Below, piece by piece: positions 16,730-24,450 of a stretch of 64,000 bases of DNA. Position numbers and translations under genes: made by a program. Under the pieces are notes generated by a model that was not told the DNA's origin, did not search any database, and saw only the letters and a program-made list of their open reading frames with translations. Source of the DNA: DATEOR01 sp963841425. Its GTDB lineage: Bacteria > Actinomycetota > Thermoleophilia > Gaiellales > Gaiellaceae. How positions within the stretch are numbered: position 1 is the first letter of the stretch; the number at the start of each line of letters is the position of its first letter. Where the stretch lies: the NCBI GenBank assembly GCA_963841425.1, contig CAWJCL010000001.1, forward strand, positions 558,001 to 622,000. The letters run 5' to 3'.

Positions 16730-16850
16730 GAACGCAGAGGATACTCAGGCACCTTCACCCCAAGACCCCGAGCCCACGGAGGAAGGGACCCCCGTCCCCG
16801 ACCCGGAGGAGGAGCGGGGCGACGCGGAGGACGATCCGCAGGCAGACTAG
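16728..16850 (+). CDS. Possible small acidic protein, divergent from thrS
   Basis: 40 codons encoding a Glu/Asp/Pro-rich peptide (MNAEDTQAPSPQDPEPTEEG ...). Its ATG overlaps the thrS ATG on the opposite strand (CATG), which leaves no conventional upstream region, so expression would need a promoter inside thrS. It ends 4 bases before the next gene and has mostly G/C third positions near its end. It may be non-coding 5' sequence of the gene at 16855. Confidence 0.3.
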   Translation: MNAEDTQAPSPQDPEPTEEGTPVPDPEEERGDAEDDPQAD

Positions 16851-16854
16851 GGCC

Positions 16855-17403
16855 GTGCGGATCACGACGATCGGCCGGGGCAACGTCGGCGGGGGGCTCG
16901 GGGATCTCTGGCGCCGCGCCGGCCACGAGGTCGTCGAGATGGGCCGACAAGGCGGCGATGCATCCGGCTCGGACGCAGTTCTGCTCGCCGTCCCGCAGAA
17001 GGCGATCGCGGATGCACTCGCCTCGGTCAGCGGGCTCGCCGACGTGCCCGTGATCGACGCGATCAACGCCGTGCGCGGACCGAGGCCTGAGGGCTTCGAG
17101 TCCATGGCCGAGTACGTGAAGTCGCTGACCGGCGGACCGGTGGCAAAGGCGTTCAACGCGAACTTCGCGAGGCTCTACGACCGCATCGAAGAGGCGCGCG
17201 CGACACCGAGCATGGTCTACGCCGCCGACGACGACGCGCGCGCGGTGACGGAGCAACTCATCCGCGACGCGGGCTTCGATCCCGTCTTCGCCGGCGGCCT
17301 CGAAAGCGCGCGTGCCGTCGAGGACTTCCTCGACGTCATCTTCGCGGTCGCGGGCCAGAGCGGCCCGTTCTTCTACCGCATCGCCCCGCCGGACAAGCTC
17401 TAG
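16855..17403 (+). CDS. NAD(P)-binding protein, F420-dependent NADP reductase-like
   Basis: 182 residues with a Rossmann dinucleotide loop at the N-terminus (ITTIGRGNVGGGLGDLWRRAG), then SDAVLLAVPQKAIADAL and VAKAFNANFARLYDRI, as in the Npd/F420-NADP oxidoreductase family, whose members move hydride between NADPH and cofactor F420 or related substrates. The usual GxGxxG is here GRGNVG. F420 usage is common in actinobacteria but is not proven by this sequence. The stop overlaps the convergent gene by 4 bases. Confidence 0.82.
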   Translation: MRITTIGRGNVGGGLGDLWRRAGHEVVEMGRQGGDASGSDAVLLAVPQKAIADALASVSGLADVPVIDAINAVRGPRPEGFESMAEYVKSLTGGPVAKAFNANFARLYDRIEEARATPSMVYAADDDARAVTEQLIRDAGFDPVFAGGLESARAVEDFLDVIFAVAGQSGPFFYRIAPPDKL

Positions 17404-17654
17404 CGCGCAAGCCGGCGGCGCAGCACGACTGCCGTCAGTGCGAAGGCGAGCATTCCGAGCGCGAACGCGGGGAAGGTTCGCCAATTCTCGGAATTGTGCG
17501 TCCAGGTATCCCCTTGGCCAAAGGCGTGCTCGGGCAGCCTTCGAATCGGTGCCCGATCCGCACTTCCGACGGCGAACATCGCCAGCAGCACGACGATGAG
17601 GAAGACGATCACCGCGCCGATCGTCCGTCGTACCGCGTAGGCGAGAAGAGTCAT
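17400..17654 (-). CDS. Small two-helix membrane protein
   Basis: 84 residues: a basic N-terminus, a hydrophobic helix at about 9-29 (TIGAVIVFLIVVLLAMFAVG), an extracytoplasmic loop with DTWTHNSENW, and a second helix at about 60-78 before an RRRLAR stop-transfer tail. No family recognised. It lies on the minus strand downstream of the MmcQ-type gene by 18 bases. Confidence 0.65.
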   Translation of the reverse strand: MTLLAYAVRRTIGAVIVFLIVVLLAMFAVGSADRAPIRRLPEHAFGQGDTWTHNSENWRTFPAFALGMLAFALTAVVLRRRLAR

Positions 17655-17672
17655 CGCAGACGCAGCGTAGCT

Positions 17673-18026
17673 CTACCTCTCGGACTCTTCCACCGCGCTT
17701 TTCAGGTGCGGCGGGCACTTGAGCCAGTAGCTCTCGCGCATCCACTCGAGCGCCGCGTCGAGGGACTCGCCGTCCGTCACCTCGGCGGTGATCCAGCCGT
17801 AGCGTCCCACCCAGCGGGCGGTGGAGACGTATGGAAGGAGCTGGGCGATCTCCCGCTCCTCGGCGGTCAGCTTGACTGTCAGCTGGACGCAGTCCGAGGC
17901 GACGGACATCGAGGCGAACATCTTGTTGTCGGCGACCTTGAAGACCGGGTGGCCCCACGGCTCGTCCTCGTAGGTCTCGGGCAATGACAGCGCGAGCGCC
18001 CGAAGCTCGTCCGCGAAGCGCGACAC
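17673..18026 (-). CDS. MmcQ/YjbR family (DUF419) protein
   Basis: 117 residues. The order LRALALSLPETYEDEPWGHPVFKVADNKMF, then LTVKLTAEEREIAQ and GWITAEVTDG, closing with LEWMRESYWLK, matches MmcQ/YjbR proteins of the CyaY-like fold, which are believed to bind DNA; their role is undefined. The start is GTG. A 111-bp gap separates it from the divergent zinc-ribbon gene. Confidence 0.85.
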   Translation of the reverse strand: MSRFADELRALALSLPETYEDEPWGHPVFKVADNKMFASMSVASDCVQLTVKLTAEEREIAQLLPYVSTARWVGRYGWITAEVTDGESLDAALEWMRESYWLKCPPHLKSAVEESER

Positions 18027-18137
18027 GGGGCGAGCCTAGCGGATTCCCCTCCCGTGGGAAAAAATGGGCCGATACCCAACTGGATACCCCATGGAGCGGG
18101 GTTCGGGACGACCGAAAGGTCTTAGGGTGGTCGCACC

Positions 18138-18341
18138 TTGGAGACTCGGTTCGGCAGCGGCCCGCGGGCGCTGGTATGCCACGAGTGCAGATCCTCGACC
18201 GGCGACGGAATGGGCTGGATCGCCCAGGTGATCGTCGACCCCGACGACACCGGCATCGCCGCGGAGGCCGTCGTCTATTGCCCCGCCTGCGCCGAACACG
18301 AGTTCGAGTACGTGTCAGCGCTCCTTTCGCGCAGCATGTAG
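18138..18341 (+). CDS. Small protein with paired CxxC zinc-ribbon motifs
   Basis: 67 residues from a TTG start. Two CxxC pairs (VCHECR near residue 15 and YCPACA near residue 50) can form a treble-clef or ribbon zinc site around a short beta sheet. No family name recognised. A GACC-GAAA-GGTC tetraloop hairpin lies about 20 bases upstream (18108-18119) and might be part of its 5' region. Confidence 0.6.
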   Translation: METRFGSGPRALVCHECRSSTGDGMGWIAQVIVDPDDTGIAAEAVVYCPACAEHEFEYVSALLSRSM

Positions 18342-18350
18342 CACCGTCGG

Positions 18351-18527
18351 CTAGCGCTTGGCGGCAGCGGCGAGCCGCTTGTGCAGGTGCGCCGCCGGGA
18401 AGCGGCGGAAGCTCGCGGCGAGCGCAGCGCCCATGGCCGGCTTGGCCAGAGGCGCTGCAGCCTTCTTCTTCCTCGCCGGGCTCGGCACCAGGCGAGGGAT
18501 CTTCCGTCGGACGCCCGGGGGAGTCAA
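18351..18527 (-). CDS. Possible small basic Ala/Lys/Pro-rich protein
   Basis: 58 codons from a TTG starting 9 bases past the stop of the cyclase-receiver gene, in the same frame. The product has an SPARKKKAAAPLAKP linker and a basic amphipathic C-terminus (SFRRFPAAHLHKRLAAAAKR). Third codon positions are mostly G/C, but a similar-length frame exists on the plus strand, so the coding call is weak. No family recognised. Confidence 0.35.
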   Translation of the reverse strand: MTPPGVRRKIPRLVPSPARKKKAAAPLAKPAMGAALAASFRRFPAAHLHKRLAAAAKR

Positions 18528-18536
18528 CCCGGAGCG

Positions 18537-19532
18537 CTAGCGGCCCTCGAGACGGATCTCGGGATCGAGGACGAGCTGGCCCGCGGCGATGCGGCGCACC
18601 GCATCCCTGAATCCGTCCATGTCGGCGACGCGATCCTTCAGCAGGTAGCCGACGCCCTCCTCCCCGGCCTCCAGGAGATCACGCGCGTAGGCGGGCTCCA
18701 CGTACTGCGAGAGCAAAAGGACGCCGGTCCCGGGGTAGCGGCGCCGGATCTCCTGCGCGGCGCGAACCCCGTCGTCGGCCAGGCCGGGTGGCATGCGGAT
18801 GTCGGCGATGACCACGTCCGGCCTCGTTTCCTCCACCTTCAGCATCAGATCGTCGGCGTCGTCGGACTGGCCGACCACCTCGAATCCGTGGCCCTCGAGA
18901 AGCGATGCGATTCCCTCCCTCAGCAGCACGGAGTCGTCCGCGAGGACGACCGTGAGCGTGGTGCCGGAGAGCGGCTGGGACGCGTCGTTGGCGAAGCGGA
19001 GCGGCGGGAACTCCTGCTCGAGGCCGGGCACGTCCAGCTGGAAGATTCGCTGCGGCTCGGGGAGGCCGCGCAGCCAGTACTCGCCCAGCTCGCGAGTCGC
19101 GTGCTCCTCGGGGAGGAGCTCGGCCGTCGAGGCGGAGAGGAGCACCTGCCGCCCGTGGCCCGCAAAGCAGATGCGCGCCGCCTTGTGCACTTCGACGCCC
19201 AGGTAGTCGGAGTCGGCGAAGATGGCCTCGCCGGTGTGCATGCCGATGCGCACGCGCACCTGCTCGTCGTCCGGCCACTCCTGGGTCGCGAACGCGAGCT
19301 GCGCGTCGATGGCGCATTGCGCCGCCGCGGCGGCGTCCTCGAAGGCGACGAAGAGCTCGTCCCCGCGGCAGTCGATCTCGTGCCCGCCCGCGGATTGCGC
19401 GGGCTCGCGGATCAGCCTGCGGTGCTCGACGAGAACCTCGCTCCAGCGCTCGCTGAGCCGGTGCGCCAGCCCGGTCGAGCCTTCGAGGTCTGTGAAGAGA
19501 AAGGTGACTGTGCCGGTCTTCGGTCGCTTCAT
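18537..19532 (-). CDS. Class III nucleotidyl cyclase domain fused to a response-regulator receiver, no DNA-binding domain
   Basis: 331 residues from ATG 19530-19532 (MKRPKTGTVTFLFTDLEGST). Residues 6-170 are a class III cyclase homology domain with metal-binding Asp15 (FTDLEGST) and Asp58 (CRGDELFVAF). The purine/transition-state region reads GVEVHKAARI instead of the usual VNxAARL, so catalysis is uncertain. Residues about 195-331 are a receiver domain with phospho-acceptor Asp in VVIADIRMPP and Lys in YLLKDR. It stops where NarL-type regulators would enter the LuxR helix-turn-helix. The receiver closely resembles that of the adjacent NarL gene, implying duplication and fusion. Confidence 0.9.
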   Translation of the reverse strand: MKRPKTGTVTFLFTDLEGSTGLAHRLSERWSEVLVEHRRLIREPAQSAGGHEIDCRGDELFVAFEDAAAAAQCAIDAQLAFATQEWPDDEQVRVRIGMHTGEAIFADSDYLGVEVHKAARICFAGHGRQVLLSASTAELLPEEHATRELGEYWLRGLPEPQRIFQLDVPGLEQEFPPLRFANDASQPLSGTTLTVVLADDSVLLREGIASLLEGHGFEVVGQSDDADDLMLKVEETRPDVVIADIRMPPGLADDGVRAAQEIRRRYPGTGVLLLSQYVEPAYARDLLEAGEEGVGYLLKDRVADMDGFRDAVRRIAAGQLVLDPEIRLEGR

Positions 19533-19566
19533 AGCCGCCCTCGGGTCGAGGCCCAAAGGTACAGGG

Positions 19567-19674
19567 CTAGGCACGGGCGGGGAGTGCCCAGCGAACTCCG
19601 TCGACCGCCCAGCCCGCGACCGCGAGGACGACCACCGCGAATGCGACTGTGCCGATGAAGAGCTTGGACTTCAT
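19567..19674 (-). CDS. Single-helix mini membrane protein (35 residues)
   Basis: A short frame begins MKSKLFIGTVAFAVVVLAV, followed by GWAVDGVRWALPARA. A basic start is followed by one hydrophobic helix and a short tail. It lies between the NarL regulator and the cyclase-receiver gene on the same strand. Too short for homology; supported by the coherent membrane-helix pattern. Confidence 0.5.
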   Translation of the reverse strand: MKSKLFIGTVAFAVVVLAVAGWAVDGVRWALPARA

Positions 19675-19753
19675 GTGCAGCAGGATGACGGGGCACGGTC
19701 ATGGCGACGATGAGGCCTCCTGGCGTCTGCAGGTGCGGCTACCCGTAGGAGGT

Positions 19754-20398
19754 CTACGAGCGCAGGTAGGCGAGAACGGCGAGCACACGGCGGTGATCTT
19801 CCGACGCGGCGGGCAGGCGGAGCTTGGAGAAGATGCCCGTCACGTGTTTCTCGACGGCGCGCTCGGTGACGACGAGCTGCTCGGCGATCCCCGAGTTCGA
19901 GCGGCCCTCGGCCATGAGTCCGAGGACCTCGCGCTCGCGCGGCGTGAGCTGGTCGATGGGGTCATCCCGCCGCCGCCTTCCGACGAGCTGTGAGACGATC
20001 GTCGGGTCGAGGGCCGAGCCGCCCTCGCCGACGCGCCGGACCGCGTCTGCGAACTCGTTCACGTCCGACACGCGGTCCTTGAGGAGGTAGCCGACGCCCT
20101 CGGCGCTCTCGGCCAGGAGCTCCATCGCGTACGCGGCCTCGACGTACTGGGATAGAACGAGCACGCCGCAGGTGGGATGCTTCTCGCGGATCTCCTGGGC
20201 GGCGCGGAGACCCTCGTCGGTATGTGTCGGCGGCATGCGGATGTCCACGATCGCAACGTCCGGCGAGTAGCTGCGCACCTTGAGCAAGAGCTCGTCCGCG
20301 TTCCCGGCCTGGCCGACGACCTCGAACCCCGCCTCGCCAAGGATGCGCGCCACCCCCTCGCGAAGGAGGACGGAGTCCTCGGCGAGGACTACCCGCAC
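19754..20398 (-). CDS. NarL/LuxR-family response regulator
   Basis: 214 residues. The N-terminal receiver has the acidic pair (LAEDS), phospho-acceptor Asp in VAIVDIRMPP, the switch Ser in LVLSQY and Lys in YLLKDR. A C-terminal LuxR helix-turn-helix (about 148-205) reads LTPREREVLGLMAEGRSNSG and VTERAVEKHVTGIFSKL. It overlaps the 3' end of the sensor kinase gene by 10 bases, so the pair forms a two-component system; phosphorylation by the neighbouring kinase is inferred. Confidence 0.96.
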   Translation of the reverse strand: MRVVLAEDSVLLREGVARILGEAGFEVVGQAGNADELLLKVRSYSPDVAIVDIRMPPTHTDEGLRAAQEIREKHPTCGVLVLSQYVEAAYAMELLAESAEGVGYLLKDRVSDVNEFADAVRRVGEGGSALDPTIVSQLVGRRRRDDPIDQLTPREREVLGLMAEGRSNSGIAEQLVVTERAVEKHVTGIFSKLRLPAASEDHRRVLAVLAYLRS

Positions 20399-22830
20399 GG
20401 AATCTCCGCCCGAATCACGGTCCCCCGGCCCGGTGCGCTCTCGACGTGCAGGCGCCCGTCCAGTGCCTCGACGCGGTCGGCCAGGCCGCGCAGGCCGGAG
20501 CCGTTCAGCGGATCCGCCCCTCCGACACCGTCGTCGGCCACCTCGACCACCGCACTGCCGTTCAGGCGGATCACGCGAACGCCGACCGCAGATGCCTGCG
20601 CGTACTTCGCCACGTTGGTCAGCGCCTCCGAGACAACGTAGTACGCGGCAGCCTCGACGGGCGGAGGCAGGCGCTCCTCCGGGACGAGCACCTCCACCGG
20701 GAGCGGCGCCCGGCCCGCGAGAGCCTCGAGGGCAGCCGAAAGTCCACGGTCTGAGAGTACGGCCGGATGGATGCCGCGCGCCAGTTCGCGGAGCTCCTCG
20801 AGGGCCTGTGCGAGCTCCTCCGAAGCGCCGTTCAGGAGCTTGGAGGCCTCTTCCGGGTCGGTCTTCAGCTTCGCCTGGGCGAGCCGCAGGGCCAGCGACA
20901 GCGAGACGAGGCGCTGCTGCGCGCCGTCGTGGAGGTTTCGTTCCAACCGGCGCCGCTCGGCGTCGCCAGCCTGCAGGAGGCGTTTGCGGGAATGGCGCAA
21001 CTCCTCCTCCTGCCGCTTGCGCTCGGTGATCTCCATCCCTGAGATGAGGAAGCTGGGACGCCCGCGCTCGTCGAGGAGCGGCGTCGTCGACCAGGCGACG
21101 ACCGCCTCGCCGCCGCCGGCCGCGCGCCAGAGGTTCTCGTGCTCGCCGGCCGCGCCCTCGGCCGCCAGCGAGGCGAGCTCGCGGTGTACGTCTTCGGCCT
21201 CCTCGGGGACGATGAAGACCTCCCAGAACTTCTTGTCCTGAACGCCCGGCCCGTCGGGAATGCCCGCCATCTGCTCGAGGGTTTGGTTGAAGCGGACGAT
21301 CTTCCCCACGGGATCGATCATGCAGAAGAGGCTCGGCGCGTTGTCGACGACCGTGCGGATGAAGTCGCGCTCGCGCTCGAGCGCAGCGGCCAGGCGCTTG
21401 AGCTTCGTGAACTCGCGCGCGATGAGGATCGCCTCCTCCCCGTCCTTGACGATCCTGGCCTCGAAGTCGCGCTCCACGCCGTCAATCTCGACCTTGTAAT
21501 CCCCGGTGACGAGGCGTCCCGTGTCGATCGCCTCGCGGACGCCGTTCACGATCTTGTCGGCCACCTCTTGGGGAAGGACGTCGTGCGCCCTGCTGCCGAG
21601 GAGCTGCTCCGGCGGAGTGATGAGATCTCCCGGATGGCCGTTGAAGTCGAGGTACGTCCCCTCGCGATCGAAGCGGAACATGAGGTCGGGAGCCGCATCG
21701 AGGAGCGCGCGGTAGCGGCTCTCGCTCTGGCGCAGCGCTTCGACGGTCCGTTCGCGGGCAAGCGCGAGGCTGGCTGCCGCGCTGACCGCCTCCACCAGGT
21801 CGCGCTCCTCGGCGAGAGCCGCGTCATGGACGATGGTCGCGACGACCTCGCCCTCGCGCTCGACAAAGGTCGCCTCCTTCCCCTCCCTGGCCGCTTCCGT
21901 GGCGAGGTCGAACGCTTGGCCGTCGGAGCCGATCCACTCGTAGGTGTCCGGGAGCCAGAGGGCCAGGTCGAGATCCGGGTCGTTGAGCGTGCGCGCGATC
22001 GCGTCGCGAAGCTCGGGCAGGCCGTCGGCGCTGAGGAGCTCCACTACGAGAACCGCGACCGAGGCGCGCGCGAGACGGATCTGCAGGAGCCCGGCCAGGA
22101 ACGCGAGCGGCACCAGCGCGAAGGAGAAGATGACGAACCACCAGATGGCGTCCGAACCGCGCTGCGAGACGAACGACACTGCGATCGCGAGACCGATGAA
22201 GAAGAGCGTTGCCGCGGACGTGGCGAAGATCGGCGCGAGCGTCCGCCGAAGCGGCGGAGAGGCCGCGCGCCAGCGTCTGAAGAGCACCCAGGCGGTCCCG
22301 AAGAGGACGAAGCCGGCTCCGAGGATGGCGACTGCGCCGAGCGCGTTGCGGGCCGGCTGCGAGTCCCAGGCGGCGAGGAGGTTGTCGGGGCACCCGTCGC
22401 AGTTCTCGGCTCCGAAGACGTTGTAGAGCGTCTGGACGCCGAGGACGAGAAAGTAGGCGGTGCCGACGATCGCATGGACGAGCCTGGTCTCCAGATACCC
22501 GCGCGGGAAGGCGAGCAGGGCGTGGACGAAGACCGCGATGCCGAGCCCGCCGAGGATCTCCCCGAGCGCGAAGAGATACTCGTTGCTCGACTCCGAGAGG
22601 GCGCCGAGCATGAACGCGAATCCGACCGTGGCCATGAGCGGGCCGAACCGGTTCCCCGGGCGGCGCGCCCACGCGACGAGGCCGGTCGCGATGAAGGCCC
22701 AGACGACGACGAGGTAGACCGCCGAGATGAAGACGGGGTTCTCCTCGTGGTCGCTCGTGAGCGTGAGGTAGAGAGCGCCCGCCGTCGCGGCGAGCGCGAG
22801 CGTCAAGACCGCCAGGATCCGGGTGCGCAT
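20389..22830 (-). CDS. NarL-type membrane sensor histidine kinase with two PAS domains
   Basis: 813 residues from ATG 22828-22830. The N-terminal third holds about seven or eight hydrophobic helices (ILAVLTLALAATAGALYLTL, then repeated segments to about residue 270). A linker and two PAS domains follow (RALLDAAPDLMFRFDREGTY and RTVVDNAPSLFCMIDPVGK). The C-terminus has a HisKA_3 phosphoacceptor (ERNLHDGAQQRL, His about 634) and a HATPase (VVSEALTNVAKYA, VADDGVGG, GSGLRGLADRVEAL). It phosphorylates a NarL-family partner, probably the overlapping gene at 19754. The stimulus is unknown; a PAS-borne ligand or redox cue is possible. Confidence 0.94.
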   Translation of the reverse strand: MRTRILAVLTLALAATAGALYLTLTSDHEENPVFISAVYLVVVWAFIATGLVAWARRPGNRFGPLMATVGFAFMLGALSESSNEYLFALGEILGGLGIAVFVHALLAFPRGYLETRLVHAIVGTAYFLVLGVQTLYNVFGAENCDGCPDNLLAAWDSQPARNALGAVAILGAGFVLFGTAWVLFRRWRAASPPLRRTLAPIFATSAATLFFIGLAIAVSFVSQRGSDAIWWFVIFSFALVPLAFLAGLLQIRLARASVAVLVVELLSADGLPELRDAIARTLNDPDLDLALWLPDTYEWIGSDGQAFDLATEAAREGKEATFVEREGEVVATIVHDAALAEERDLVEAVSAAASLALARERTVEALRQSESRYRALLDAAPDLMFRFDREGTYLDFNGHPGDLITPPEQLLGSRAHDVLPQEVADKIVNGVREAIDTGRLVTGDYKVEIDGVERDFEARIVKDGEEAILIAREFTKLKRLAAALERERDFIRTVVDNAPSLFCMIDPVGKIVRFNQTLEQMAGIPDGPGVQDKKFWEVFIVPEEAEDVHRELASLAAEGAAGEHENLWRAAGGGEAVVAWSTTPLLDERGRPSFLISGMEITERKRQEEELRHSRKRLLQAGDAERRRLERNLHDGAQQRLVSLSLALRLAQAKLKTDPEEASKLLNGASEELAQALEELRELARGIHPAVLSDRGLSAALEALAGRAPLPVEVLVPEERLPPPVEAAAYYVVSEALTNVAKYAQASAVGVRVIRLNGSAVVEVADDGVGGADPLNGSGLRGLADRVEALDGRLHVESAPGRGTVIRAEIPCG

Positions 22831-22834
22831 CGCT

Positions 22835-23185
22835 CTATCGAAGCACAGCGTGCAGGGCCGCACCGGACAGCTCGGCCTTCGGCACGAAACCGCGCGCGCC
22901 GCACTCGCTGACGAGCGGGCCGAAGTCGGCCGCATCGCGGCTCGAGGTCAGCACGACCGTCGGCATGTAGCCGTTGGCCCCCAGGGTCGTCGCCACGGTG
23001 AAACCGTCCATGTCGGGGAGCTGGACGTCGAGCAGGACGATGTCCGGACGAAGACGGTGGATGATCTCGAGAGCCGAGGTCCCGTCCTCCGCTTCGCCGA
23101 CCACCTCGAACCCGTCAGCCTCTAGAATCGCGCGCGCGGTGGCGCGGAAGCTGGGGTGATCGTCGACGATCAATACAGTGGCCAC
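22835..23185 (-). CDS. Stand-alone response-regulator receiver domain
   Basis: 116 residues comprising only a CheY-like receiver: VLIVDDHPSFRATARAIL, phospho-acceptor Asp in IVLLDVQLPD, Thr/Ser in VVLTSSRD and a Lys in FVPKAEL. There is no output domain. The start GTG at 23185 gives MATVLIVDDH. It is separated by 4 bases from the sensor kinase start, so it may be a second phosphorylation target or phosphate sink for that kinase. A CCGGCG/CGCCGG hairpin lies in its 5' region (23203-23218). Confidence 0.92.
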   Translation of the reverse strand: MATVLIVDDHPSFRATARAILEADGFEVVGEAEDGTSALEIIHRLRPDIVLLDVQLPDMDGFTVATTLGANGYMPTVVLTSSRDAADFGPLVSECGARGFVPKAELSGAALHAVLR

Positions 23186-23250
23186 GACCAAATAGTGGCT
23201 GACCGGCGACGACGCCGGAATACGGCTAACCACACTCTTTGCGGGCCTTT

Positions 23251-23640
23251 CTAGACCCCTCTCGGAGAGGAATCCTCGAGCGCGACCCGCATCAGGTCGC
23301 GGATCGAGACGATCCCCGCGACGCGGTCCTCGTGAAGGACGGGCAGGTGGCGGAAGCCGCCGTGGATCATGAGCGCGGCGGCGTGGCCCGTCGAGTCGTC
23401 GGCTTCGATGGTCTCCGGATGGCGGGTCATCCAGTCTGCGACCTTGGCGTCCTCGCTGTAGCCGGCCGCAACCGCCTTCATGAGGTCTCGCTCGGTGAGG
23501 ATTCCCTCGAGTCGCTCGCCGGCGAGGATGAGCACCGCCCCCACCCCGCGCTCCACCATCCGCTTGGCCGCGTCGGCCAGCCGCTCCTCCGCGGAGGCGG
23601 TGAGGATGTCGCTCGACATGTGGTTGGAAACGACGGCCAT
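23251..23640 (-). CDS. Tandem CBS-domain protein
   Basis: 129 residues consisting of two CBS motifs (MSSDILTASAEERLADAAKR ... GILTERDLMKAV and WMTRHPETIEADDSTGHAA ... GIVSIRDLMRVAL). A CBS pair forms a Bateman module that binds adenosine nucleotides. With no fused catalytic domain, it probably acts as an energy-state sensor on a partner protein. The adjacent signalling genes are the only hint of context. Confidence 0.92.
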   Translation of the reverse strand: MAVVSNHMSSDILTASAEERLADAAKRMVERGVGAVLILAGERLEGILTERDLMKAVAAGYSEDAKVADWMTRHPETIEADDSTGHAAALMIHGGFRHLPVLHEDRVAGIVSIRDLMRVALEDSSPRGV

Positions 23641-23688
23641 CGAAGGAGGCGATCTTAAAGCCCTGCGCGCGGCGCGTCGAGGCCCGGG

Positions 23689-24390
23689 CTACGTTTGCTT
23701 GCGGAGGGCCTCGAGCTTGTAGCCGACGCCATAGCGGGTCTGGATGAAGGTGTGCTTCGGCTGGAGAGCATCGATCTTGTCGCGCAGCTTGCGGACGAAA
23801 ACGTCCACGGTGCGGTCGCGATGCGTCTGGCGGCGGCCCCAGACCTTCTGCAGAACCTCGTCTCGGGTGACGACGCGGCCGCGGTCGAGGGCGAGCGCGT
23901 AGAGCAGGCGGAACTCGGTCGGCGTCAGCCCGGCGCTCTTTCCGTTCACGTAGGCCTGCACGTTCAGCGGGTCGATCCGAAGCTCCGCGACGTCGATCGG
24001 GTCGCCGCGATCCTCGTCCTGCACACGCACGCCCCGCCGGGCGGCGGCGCGCACGCGGGCGACGAGCTCCTTCATGGAGAACGGCTTGACGAGGTAGTCG
24101 TCCGCACCGATCTCGAGTGCGTGCACGCGGTCGTGCTCGGTGCCCCGCGCGCTCACGACGACGATCGGGGTGCCGATTCCCTCGGCCCGCGCGGTCTCGA
24201 TCACCCGCCAGCCGTCGACGCCGGGCAGCATGAGGTCGAGGACGCAGACATCCGGCTTCTCGTAGCGCAGCCGTGCGAGCCCCGACTCCCCCTTATTCAC
24301 CCACAGCGGATCGAACCCGGCGGCGTTCAGGTGGCTCGCCATCCCGCGCGCGATTACGTCGTCGTCCTCGATGATGAGAACCTTCGGCAC
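23689..24390 (-). CDS. OmpR/PhoB-family response regulator (PhoB/RegX3-like)
   Basis: 233 residues from GTG 24388-24390, which has a GGAGAG ribosome site just ahead. The receiver has IIEDDD, phospho-acceptor Asp in VCVLDLMLPGVDGW and Lys in YLVKPFSMKEL. The winged helix has LTPTEFRLLYALALDRGRVV, VWGRR and VDVFVRKLRDKI ... GVGYKLE. It diverges from the PhoR-like kinase at 24441, and both flank three 11-bp GTGAAGA-type repeats that look like its own binding site. It sits next to pstSCAB-phoU, so control of phosphate starvation genes is the natural inference. Confidence 0.93.
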   Translation of the reverse strand: MPKVLIIEDDDVIARGMASHLNAAGFDPLWVNKGESGLARLRYEKPDVCVLDLMLPGVDGWRVIETARAEGIGTPIVVVSARGTEHDRVHALEIGADDYLVKPFSMKELVARVRAAARRGVRVQDEDRGDPIDVAELRIDPLNVQAYVNGKSAGLTPTEFRLLYALALDRGRVVTRDEVLQKVWGRRQTHRDRTVDVFVRKLRDKIDALQPKHTFIQTRYGVGYKLEALRKQT

Positions 24391-24417
24391 GTCTCTCCAG
24401 ATGATGCCCTGTCCAGA

Positions 24418-24450
24418 GGTGTAAGAGTGGTGAAGAAGTCGTGAAGAGAT
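24418..24450. promoter_or_regulatory. PHO-box-like array of three 11-bp direct repeats
   Basis: Three contiguous 11-mers, GGTGTAAGAGT, GGTGAAGAAGT and CGTGAAGAGAT, lie between the divergent regulator and kinase genes; the last overlaps the kinase start codon. On the other strand they read TTCAC at 11-bp intervals, the phasing expected for PhoB/PhoP/RegX3 dimers. This suggests autoregulation. Confidence 0.65.

Noticed and set aside
18358..18540. 60-codon plus-strand frame starting MAAAASRLCRC
   Set aside because: The opposite strand offers a frame with a more protein-like basic helix directly downstream of a gene on that strand; neither is strong, and both cannot be coding.
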